In this document: one piece after another, positions 43,249-49,813 of the stretch
How the letters are laid out: each line of letters starts with the position of its first letter
How positions within the stretch are numbered: position 1 is the first letter of the stretch
NCBI RefSeq assembly: GCF_003339845.1
Contig: NZ_PPTR01000001.1
Coordinates: 434,001-498,000, forward strand
DNA from: Gordonibacter sp. 28C
Lineage (GTDB): Bacteria > Actinomycetota > Coriobacteriia > Coriobacteriales > Eggerthellaceae
Length of the DNA stretch: 64,000 nt
Direction: 5' to 3'
Program-made: the position numbers and the translations under genes
Notes under the pieces: model-generated
Database searches by the model: none
The model's input: only the letters and a program-made list of their open reading frames with translations
Told to the model about the DNA's origin: nothing

Positions 43249-44037
43249 ATGCTTGAGTTCCGCGTTCGGCAGCTCGACGAGACGACTTCGACGAACGACG
43301 AGGTCAAGCGCGCGCTCGAGGCCGGCGAACCCGAGGGCCTGGCCGTGCTCGCCCTGCGTCAGACGGGCGGCTACGGGCGGCAGGGTCGCGCGTGGGCGAG
43401 CCCCGAAGGGGGCCTGTACCTGTCGCTGTTGCTGCGCCCGCAGGTGGATGCTGCCGTGCTGCCCACGTTGAGCCTCGTGACCGGCCTGGCCGTGCGTCGC
43501 GCCGCCGCCGAGCTGCTGCCCCCCGACGCCGGAGGAACCGTGCTGGTGAAATGGCCGAACGACTTGGTGGTTCCGGCGGCCTGCCGACCTGCGGGCATCC
43601 AACCTGCGAGCGGCATCGAGTATCGCAAGCTGTGCGGCATCTCGCTCGAGGCGCATGCGGGCGGGGTGTGCGTGGGCATCGGCGTGAACGTGGAGCCTCC
43701 GGACCGGGCCGACGTTGCGAAGGTGGGCGGCAAGAACGTCCCCGTCTACCTTCCCGAACTGGGCTTCGAGGGCTGCGTGGACGACGTTGCCGCCGCGGTG
43801 CTGCGAGCCTACGCGCCGCTGTACCGCACCTGGCTGTCCGAAGGCTTCGCTCCGCTTGTCGACGAGTACGCCGCGCACGCCAGCCTCACCGGACGCAGCG
43901 TGCGCATGGTGAACCGATCGGGCGAACCGGTCGCCCAGGGCACCGTGGCCTCGGTAGACGAGTTCGGCCGTTTGGTTTTGCGCGCGTCTGACGGCTCGCT
44001 CGTGCCGGTCGCCTCGGGCGAGGCGCATCTGGTGTAG
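43249..44037 (+). CDS. birA: Biotin-acetyl-CoA-carboxylase ligase (monofunctional BirA)
   Basis: Biotin protein ligase of 262 residues, attaching biotin to BCCP of acetyl-CoA carboxylase. The biotin/ATP loop is GGYGRQGRAWASPEGGLYLS (about 39-58) and the active-site lysine region VKWPNDL (about 99-105). A C-terminal SH3-like domain follows (SVDEFGRLVLRASDG). There is no N-terminal DNA-binding domain, so it is not a repressor. ATG 43249 follows AGAGGGGG. bioY lies 2.3 kb downstream. Confidence 0.93.
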   Translation: MLEFRVRQLDETTSTNDEVKRALEAGEPEGLAVLALRQTGGYGRQGRAWASPEGGLYLSLLLRPQVDAAVLPTLSLVTGLAVRRAAAELLPPDAGGTVLVKWPNDLVVPAACRPAGIQPASGIEYRKLCGISLEAHAGGVCVGIGVNVEPPDRADVAKVGGKNVPVYLPELGFEGCVDDVAAAVLRAYAPLYRTWLSEGFAPLVDEYAAHASLTGRSVRMVNRSGEPVAQGTVASVDEFGRLVLRASDGSLVPVASGEAHLV

Positions 44038-44076
44038 GGCTCGCTTGAAATCGAAAAAATCCGCGCCAGCGAGCTT

Positions 44077-44223
44077 TTCTGCTAAAAAATGACGTTTGTG
44101 AACGAACATTCGATGATTTTTATATCTAAGTAAAATTATCATTAAATAAAAGGCCAGGTGAATACATCGCGGGCCTAATTATCCTCGTGATAGATCATTC
44201 ACAAACGTCATTTTTTAGCAGAA
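44077..44223. mobile_element. AT-rich MITE-like element with perfect 26-bp ends
   Basis: TTCTGCTAAAAAATGACGTT opens a 26-bp end (44077-44102) that is repeated exactly inverted at 44198-44223. The 95-bp core is AT-rich and non-coding, in contrast to its surroundings, which suggests recent arrival. Ends resemble those at 36164-36344, and share AATGAC with the element at 48448-48608. No transposase is present, and no clear target duplication was found. Confidence 0.65.
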
Positions 44224-44608
44224 AGCGGCTTCGGGAATAAATTTTGAGCTCTCGAGGTCGACGGCAGCCGGGTGCTGATCGCCAGCAACCCCGCAGGGTC
44301 CTCCTTATCGTAGGCTCTTGGAGGCAAGATCGAAAGGAAAAGACCCCACGAAGGCTGGGCCTAACCGTAAGGGGGGGGGCTGCTCGCCCGCTGTGTTTCA
44401 AGGAAGGAACGCGACGCGTTTCTCCGCGTACGGACGATTCGGGATTCGCGTCCCTTCGCCTGTTCGGCCGCCGTCTAGCGCCTGAATCGGTCCATTGGCG
44501 GCGCTTCGCTGTGGGCGGTTTGTGTATCCGCTCGCAAGGTGTTCTCCTAAGTATGCGCGCGCAAGTAAAATATCTCGTTCCGCAAAAATGAGAAAGGCAC
44601 GTCAAGAC
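44224..44608 (+). other. Non-coding leader before the MATE gene
   Basis: About 385 bp without a credible gene. It has hairpin-forming segments (for example GGGTC at about 44295 with GACCC at about 44343) and a G9 tract at 44371-44379. No known riboswitch consensus is recognised. It may be a long 5' leader of the exporter gene or simply a decayed insertion next to the MITE. Confidence 0.35.
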
Positions 44609-46126
44609 ATGGCAGCAGCTGCAGCGACGAAGGCGAAACTACCCCTCGACCTCAACGAAGAAAGCACGGGCGCGCCGCTCGGCAAAGACCCGAAGAACCC
44701 CGAGCGCGACAGCAAGGTCAGCCGCATGGGCACGGCGTCCATCCCGCGGCTCATCACCGAGTTCGCCATTCCCGCCATCTTGGGCATGGTGGTGAACGGC
44801 GCCTACAACGTGGTCGACTCCATATTCCTCGGGCAGGCCATGGGCGAGATCGGCCTGTCGGCCGCCACGGTGGCCAACCCCATCATGATCGTGTTCATGG
44901 CCATTTCCATGCTCATCGGCAACGGCGGCAACGCGCTCGCCGCCCTGCGCCTGGGCGAGGGACGGCGCGTGGACGCCGAGATCAGCTTGGGCAACACGGT
45001 GCTGCTGAGCGTGGTGGTGTCGGCCGTCGTGGGCATCGCGGCGTTGAACCCGGCCGTCATCGACAGCCTGCTCACGCTCTCGAGCGCCACCGCCGACGTG
45101 CGGCCCTACGCGCATGCGTTCCTCCAGATCATCTGTTTCGGCTTCATCTTCCAATGCATCGGCATGGGCGTGAACAACTTCATCCGCACGGCCGGCGCGC
45201 CCAACCGCGCGCTCGTCACCATGCTCATAGGCCTGGTGGTGTCGCTGGTGTTCAACTACCTGTTCGTGCTCCGGTTCGGCTGGGGCGTTGAGGGCAGCGC
45301 GCTGGCCACCATCATCGGCCAAGGCGCTTCGTGCGTGTCGGTGCTGTGGTACTTCATCTTCACGAAGAAGGTTCCGCTCAAGCTGCATTTCCGCTACATG
45401 ACCCCGCATCTCAAGGTTATCGGCACCATCCTGTCGCTCGGGTTCGCCAGCTTCGCCGTGCAGGCGGGTATGGCGGTGGTGAACTTCGTCATCAACCACT
45501 TGCTCGTGCAATACGGCGCGCTCAGCCCCATCGGGGCCGACGACGCGCTCGCGTCCATCGGCGTGGTGCAGCGCATCGCCATGTTCACCGTGCTGCCGCT
45601 CGTGGGCGTGGCCGTGGCCATCCAGCCGCTGCTGGGTTTCAACTACGGCGCGAAGCTCATCGACCGCGTGCGCAAGACGCTGTGGTGCGGCATAGCCGGA
45701 GCCACGGCGCTCGGCACGGTCATGTGGGCCGTCGTGCACCTGTTCCCCGAGGCCATCGTGGGGGCGTTCGGCATCACGCATCCGGGGCTCGTCGACTTCA
45801 CGGTGTTCGCGCTCAAAGTACAGCTGTTCATGCTGCCGTTCGTGGGCTTCCAGATCGTGGGATCGAACTATTTCCAAGCCACGGGCCAGCCGCTCAAGTC
45901 CATCGTGCTGTCGCTCACGCGCCAGATACTGTTCCTCGTGCCGCTGCTGTTCGCGCTGCCCGAGGTGCTGCCGCAGATCATATCACAGTTCACCGGGCTC
46001 GACGCGCTGTACTTCGCCACGCCCTTGGCGGACTTCCTGTCCATCTTCACCACGGTCATCTTTATCATCGTGGAGATGCGCCGTTTGAAGAAGCTGGAGC
46101 GCGGCGAGATCACAGCGAAGTTCTAG
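44609..46126 (+). CDS. MATE family efflux transporter
   Basis: Cation-coupled multidrug/toxin exporter of 505 residues with 12 helices after a charged N-terminus of about 45 residues. Typical MATE pieces: AIPAILGMVVNGAYNVVDSI in helix 1, GNGGNALAALRLGEG after helix 2, and QPLLGFNYGAK in the second half. Substrate is not inferable. The start is uncertain: ATG 44609 has AAAGG 13 nt upstream, ATG 44588 has none. A terminator follows at 46157. Confidence 0.92.
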   Translation: MAAAAATKAKLPLDLNEESTGAPLGKDPKNPERDSKVSRMGTASIPRLITEFAIPAILGMVVNGAYNVVDSIFLGQAMGEIGLSAATVANPIMIVFMAISMLIGNGGNALAALRLGEGRRVDAEISLGNTVLLSVVVSAVVGIAALNPAVIDSLLTLSSATADVRPYAHAFLQIICFGFIFQCIGMGVNNFIRTAGAPNRALVTMLIGLVVSLVFNYLFVLRFGWGVEGSALATIIGQGASCVSVLWYFIFTKKVPLKLHFRYMTPHLKVIGTILSLGFASFAVQAGMAVVNFVINHLLVQYGALSPIGADDALASIGVVQRIAMFTVLPLVGVAVAIQPLLGFNYGAKLIDRVRKTLWCGIAGATALGTVMWAVVHLFPEAIVGAFGITHPGLVDFTVFALKVQLFMLPFVGFQIVGSNYFQATGQPLKSIVLSLTRQILFLVPLLFALPEVLPQIISQFTGLDALYFATPLADFLSIFTTVIFIIVEMRRLKKLERGEITAKF

Positions 46127-46156
46127 CTTCGCGCCCTTCCGCAACCTGGGTTATCT

Positions 46157-46190
46157 TGCGAAGGCGGCCGACGAGCCGCCTTCGCATTTG
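46157..46190 (+). terminator. Terminator after the MATE gene
   Basis: TGCGAAGGCGG (46157-46167), an 8-nt loop, CCGCCTTCGCA (46176-46186), then TTTG. It lies 30 bp after the stop. Confidence 0.8.
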
Positions 46191-46298
46191 TCACCCTCTG
46201 GAATCTTCTCGGAAGACGCGGCGCCGCACCATGCGCTAGGCTTGTGAACGACAAGCAAGAGCATATCGGCGCGCGTGGCCGAGAGGGAGAATCGAATC

Positions 46299-46931
46299 AT
46301 GGAGCAGGCGAAGGAAATGAAAGGCGCGTCGCGCGTCGGCACGCGATCGGTGGCGTTCGTGGGGCTGTCGATCGCGCTCATGGCGGTGTCGGCCTGGGTG
46401 TCGGTGCCGTTCGGGCCGGTGCCCTTCACGCTGCAAACGTTCGTGATGGTGTTCGCGTTGCTGGTGCTGACGCCGGGCGAGTGCCTTGCCGCTATCGGGG
46501 GGTACCTGGTTATCGGCGCGGTGGGCTTGCCGGTGTTCTCGTCCATGCGTGGCGGCATCGGCGTGGTGGCCGGGCCGACGGGTGGCTTTCTGTGGGGCTT
46601 TTTGCTGGGGGCCGTCGTGGCGCTGGCGTTCCTCCGGCTTGCGGATATGCGGCTGCGGCGCGGTGCGGCGGTGGAGGCCGGAGCGGGCGACGGGGTTGCG
46701 AAAGGCGGCAGGGGAAAGCGTCGCGCGCTCGCGGTCGACGTCGTGGCCGGTTTCTTGTTCCTGCTGGTGATGTACGTGTGCGGCTGGATCCAGCTCATGG
46801 GCGTGGCAGGGCTCGGGCCCGAGGCCGCGTTCGCCACGGCGGTCGCGCCGTTCCTCATCGTCGACGGCGTGAAGCTAGTCGCCGGCGTGCTCACTGCCCG
46901 AGCTGTGCGGAAGGCTTTGCCGAGGCGCTAG
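46299..46931 (+). CDS. bioY: Biotin transporter BioY (ECF S component)
   Basis: Substrate-binding membrane subunit for biotin uptake; 210 residues and six helices. BioY signatures: VPFGPVPFTLQTFVMVFALL (near 35-54), GGYLVIGAVGLPVFSS, and GGIGVVAGPTGGFLWGF. A charged loop (about 120-150) is longer than usual. ATG 46299 has GAGAGGGAG upstream, better than the GTG at 46275. No ECF ATPase or T protein is adjacent, so it probably uses a shared energising module or works alone. With birA upstream it suggests biotin dependence on uptake. Confidence 0.93.
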   Translation: MEQAKEMKGASRVGTRSVAFVGLSIALMAVSAWVSVPFGPVPFTLQTFVMVFALLVLTPGECLAAIGGYLVIGAVGLPVFSSMRGGIGVVAGPTGGFLWGFLLGAVVALAFLRLADMRLRRGAAVEAGAGDGVAKGGRGKRRALAVDVVAGFLFLLVMYVCGWIQLMGVAGLGPEAAFATAVAPFLIVDGVKLVAGVLTARAVRKALPRR

Positions 46932-46943
46932 CGCCTCGTTTTG
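46921..46943 (+). terminator. Terminator overlapping the bioY stop
   Basis: CGAGGCGC-TA-GCGCCTCG (46921-46938), a perfect 18-bp palindrome that contains the stop codon, then TTTTG. The coding end and terminator are merged. Confidence 0.75.
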
Positions 46944-46970
46944 GGCCCAGCTTGTTTTCGCAGTGCGGTT

Positions 46971-47004
46971 TGCCGCCTTCGGAGCATGTGGTCCAAAGGC
47001 GGCA
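46971..47004 (-). terminator. Terminator for fabH
   Basis: TGCCGCCTT (46971-46979) and AAGGCGGCA (46996-47004). It lies in the gap between convergent bioY and fabH, just after the fabH stop on the minus strand. Confidence 0.6.
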
Positions 47005-47039
47005 GGCGTGCAATGACCGGTTCGCCTTGGCGAAGTTTC

Positions 47040-48149
47040 TTACGCCTCGTACACCACGGCGCCCGAGGTGAAGCCGCCGCCGAAGGCCACGAGCACCACC
47101 TTGTCGCCGCGCTTGATGCGGCCGCCGGCGTAGGCTTCGGCCAGGGCCATAGGTAGGCTGGCGGCCGAGGTGTTGCCCGCGTGCGCGATGGACAGCTGGA
47201 ACAGGTCCATGGGGCGGTCGAGCTTCTTGGCGGCGTACTTGATGATGCGCTCGTTGGCCTGATGGGGCACGATGCACGCCACCTCGTCGAGCGAGACGCC
47301 CGCGCGCTCGAGCGCGCGGTTCACGGCCTCGGTCATGGCCTCGGCGGCGAACTTGAACACCTTCTGACCGTTCATATAGATGGTCTGGTGCGGCCGGCCG
47401 GCCTCAACGGCCTCGAGCACGTCGAGCTCTTCGGCGATCCGGGCGGCGGCCGCATCGGTCGTGGTGACGTCGGGCGCGATGCCGTTCGCGTCGAAGGGCT
47501 GGGGCGCGTCGTACGCCGAGGGGCAAGAGAGGGCGTTCGTCACGTCGTCCTCGTTCACGATGAAGCTGCTCAGGATGCCCGGGCGCTCGTCGCTCCATTC
47601 GAGCACGGCCGCACCCGCGCCGTCGCCGAACAGCACGCAGGTGTTGCGGTCGGCCCAGTTCGTCAAGCGGGTGAGACGTTCGGCGCCCACCACGAGCGCG
47701 CGGCGCACGGGGTTGCGCCCGGCGGCGCCCGGCGCGCCGGGGGCGGAGGCGGCCATCATGGTTTCGGCCACGGTCAGGCTGTAGACGAAGCCCGTGCAGG
47801 CGGCGTTCAGGTCGAAGGCGATGGCGTTCTCCAGGCCCAAGCGGCGGCGCAGCAGCCCCGCCATGGAAGGGACCACCATGTCCGGCGTGATGGTGGCGAA
47901 CACTACGAGGTCGATCTCTCCCGCCTCGAAACGACGCTCGGCGAAGCCGCCGTCGGTCCAGCCCAAAGCTTCGCGCGCGGCCGCCTCGGCCAGATCGGCG
48001 TTCGACTCGGCAACGGCGACGTGCCGACTCTCGATGCCGGTGCGCGTCCTGATCCATTCGTCGTTCGTGTCCACGAGCGCTTTCAGGTCGTCGTTTTGCA
48101 CCTCGAGCGCCGGAACCGCCTTGCCGAACCCCACCAATGCACTGCCCAC
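47040..48149 (-). CDS. fabH: 3-oxoacyl-ACP synthase III
   Basis: Condenses acetyl- or branched acyl-CoA with malonyl-ACP to start fatty acid synthesis. 369 residues from GTG 48149, which follows AGGAG by 6 nt; a longer reading from 48302 would run through the promoter. Catalytic triad: Cys in DLNAACTGFVYSL, His in VPHQANERI and Asn in HAGNTSAAS. It is somewhat longer than E. coli FabH through internal insertions (for example the Ala/Gly/Pro-rich stretch near SAPGAPGAAG). No other fab genes are adjacent. A FabT-like site lies at its promoter. Confidence 0.94.
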   Translation of the reverse strand: MGSALVGFGKAVPALEVQNDDLKALVDTNDEWIRTRTGIESRHVAVAESNADLAEAAAREALGWTDGGFAERRFEAGEIDLVVFATITPDMVVPSMAGLLRRRLGLENAIAFDLNAACTGFVYSLTVAETMMAASAPGAPGAAGRNPVRRALVVGAERLTRLTNWADRNTCVLFGDGAGAAVLEWSDERPGILSSFIVNEDDVTNALSCPSAYDAPQPFDANGIAPDVTTTDAAAARIAEELDVLEAVEAGRPHQTIYMNGQKVFKFAAEAMTEAVNRALERAGVSLDEVACIVPHQANERIIKYAAKKLDRPMDLFQLSIAHAGNTSAASLPMALAEAYAGGRIKRGDKVVLVAFGGGFTSGAVVYEA

Positions 48150-48231
48150 AATGTTCTCCTGCCTTTGCCGACCTTGAACGCGCAGCGCGAGGCCGGAGAC
48201 GGCTGGAGCGGTGCGCGATGGACGGCAAAAT

Positions 48232-48260
48232 ACTTCGATAATCAAACTAATTCGATTATA
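48232..48260 (-). promoter_or_regulatory. fabH promoter with FabT-like operator
   Basis: On the minus strand TATAAT lies at 48260-48255. Just downstream, at 48248-48232, is AGTTTGATTATCGAAGT, which matches 14 of 17 positions of the FabT (MarR-family fatty-acid regulator) consensus ANTTTGATTATCAAATT as I recall it. The site overlaps the expected transcription start, fitting repression. Confidence 0.55.
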
Positions 48261-48447
48261 ACACGCGACGCGAAGGGGAAAGCATCCCCAAGCGATGTCC
48301 ACAAAGCGCTCGCCGTCTGTTGGCTGCCCGCTTTGCTGGGTTTACCATCGGGGCAAAACTATCGTTCAAGATTCGTTCGCTTTCAGGGGCGAGCGGGCCG
48401 AAGCGTTCACTCCCGGAATGCACCTTGCGGGGGCATCGACAGGTTTT

Positions 48448-48608
48448 CCTTGGCACAGTAATGACAGATTCTTTGCATGTTCGGGGACGAAAGTCCCTCT
48501 GTTGGTTGATGATGGCTGTTTACACCAATCGTTTTCCCAGTTCGCACGGTTCAGATGTCGTTTGCTAAAAGACATGCGCGCAGAGAATCTGTCATTACTG
48601 TGCCAAGG
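48448..48608. mobile_element. MITE-like element with perfect 25-bp ends
   Basis: CCTTGGCACAGTAATGACAG opens a 25-bp end (48448-48472) repeated exactly inverted at 48584-48608. The core of about 110 bp has lower GC and no credible gene. No transposase is present, and flanks show no obvious target duplication. It lies in the 540-bp gap between fabH and the Crp/Fnr gene. Confidence 0.65.
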
Positions 48609-48690
48609 AGGTCTTCGCGGCGAATCGGTTGGCCGGCGGGGGCGACCCCGATGCGCCGCGATTCGGGATGCGACCGTGGCGACGAGGCGG

Positions 48691-49392
48691 CTAGCCTATC
48701 AGCCCCTTGGGGTCGCGCACGAGGTAGGAGCCGTCGCGCTTGTCCACGACGCCCTCGTCGGCCAGGTTGCGCACGGCGGTGTTCACGGTCACGCGGTTGG
48801 CGCCCAGCATCTCGCCTATCATCTGCTGGGTGAGCTTGAACGTGATGCGGTGCCACCCGTCGCCCAGCGGCTCGTTGCAGTCCTTCGCGAATCCCAGCAG
48901 CATGAGGTACACGCGCATGCGCACGTCGTAGCGCTCCGTTTCGCGCAACCGCTCGTTGGCCGAGAAGAACTTGTGCGCGAGCGAGCTGATAACCAGGTCG
49001 AACACGTCGCCATCGGCCATCATGGCCGCCTTCATGCGCTCGCGGGCAACGCGCACGAGCGTCGTGCGCTCCAGGGCGGTGAACACCGTGTTCGACGGAA
49101 GGCCCGAAAGCGCGTTCGACTCCAAAAACAGGCTGCCGCGCAGGAAAAACGCGCCGTGACGAGGCAAGCCGGCAGGTCCGGGGCTCGACGAGGCCACCAA
49201 GCCGTCGAGCACCAGGTAGCAGAAGCGCGCGTCGCGCTCGGCGTGCAGCTGCTCGCCGCGCTCCAGCACCACCTCGTCTCCGAGTTCCACCAGGCGCTCC
49301 CAATGGGGCTCCATCTCGTAGGCTCGGTAGGGGAAGTCGGACGGCAGCTCCACGCCGTCGAGCGAGAACGCCTCGTTGCTGATGTTCGGCAT
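48691..49392 (-). CDS. Crp/Fnr family transcriptional regulator
   Basis: Regulator of 233 residues: N-terminal cyclic-nucleotide-like beta-barrel domain (about 20-135), a dimer helix, and a C-terminal HTH_CRP (LTQQMIGEMLGANRVTVNTAVRNL split around residues 185-210). It lacks the N-terminal cysteine cluster of FNR, so it is not an FNR-type iron-sulfur oxygen sensor. AAAGGA precedes the ATG at 5 nt. It is divergent from the molybdoenzyme at 49814, which it may regulate through the TAACT-N2-AGTTA site at 49534. Confidence 0.9.
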   Translation of the reverse strand: MPNISNEAFSLDGVELPSDFPYRAYEMEPHWERLVELGDEVVLERGEQLHAERDARFCYLVLDGLVASSSPGPAGLPRHGAFFLRGSLFLESNALSGLPSNTVFTALERTTLVRVARERMKAAMMADGDVFDLVISSLAHKFFSANERLRETERYDVRMRVYLMLLGFAKDCNEPLGDGWHRITFKLTQQMIGEMLGANRVTVNTAVRNLADEGVVDKRDGSYLVRDPKGLIG

Positions 49393-49533
49393 GCTGGTCC
49401 TTTCCCTATCCGTTCCGTTTCACGCGGTTGCTCGAAGCGAGTCGACGCTCGCCTTGCGACGCGGCACCGCCCTGTTCCTCGCGTGCCCCGAAGCGGGCGT
49501 ACAGCAGCCCTCGATTCCCGTGGCCATCAAATA

Positions 49534-49545
49534 TAACTCAAGTTA
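49534..49545. promoter_or_regulatory. TAACT-CA-AGTTA palindrome in AT-rich island
   Basis: A 12-bp palindrome in a 35-bp AT-rich patch (about 49527-49560) inside the 421-bp gap between the Crp/Fnr gene and the molybdoenzyme gene. It is about the size of a Crp/Fnr half-turn dyad and could be the regulator's own operator. The rest of this gap shows only the dyad at 49653. Confidence 0.45.
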
Positions 49546-49652
49546 CGAATATAGCATACCGCGCCACCTGCACGGGGAAGGGGGCGAGGCGACGCACGCG
49601 CATCCTCCACCAACGTCGAAGCATTCCGCCATTCTCTCGAAAAGCCACTTCC

Positions 49653-49679
49653 CGGCATACTGCCGAGGGTAGTATGCCG
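49653..49679. promoter_or_regulatory. CGGCATACT-N9-AGTATGCCG dyad before the molybdoenzyme
   Basis: Perfect 9-bp inverted repeat at 49653-49661 and 49671-49679, 135 bp before the start codon. A related CATAC-N8-GTATG dyad, with GGTAGTATG in common, lies before the DASS transporter gene at 55955-55972. It may be a shared operator or a small hairpin. Confidence 0.45.
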
Positions 49680-49813
49680 CCCTTCCTCCCTCATCAATCC
49701 CATATTCTGACGCCAGCCGCGCGATTTCACGTCCCGGCGGCGATTCGCCGCCCCATCCCGCGCGGCATGCTGTGTCCAGTGCTATTCGACGAGAGAACCA
49801 AGGAGGGCGAAGC

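Noticed and set aside
44240-44500. Known riboswitch or RNase P/SRP RNA in the MATE leader
   Set aside because: None of the core consensus segments I know (T-box, SAM, TPP, cobalamin, guanidine, RNase P P4, SRP domain IV) is present.
44195-44605. 136-codon minus-strand frame in the MATE leader
   Set aside because: Arg/Pro/Ser-rich, no ribosome site, begins inside the MITE-like end.
48151-48302. 51-residue N-terminal extension of FabH
   Set aside because: It would run through the TATAAT and FabT-like site; GTG 48149 has AGGAG and aligns with normal FabH starts.
49772-49813. Upstream start of the molybdoenzyme that might encode a Tat signal
   Set aside because: The 14 extra codons have no twin-arginine plus hydrophobic pattern and ATG 49814 has a strong AGGAGG.
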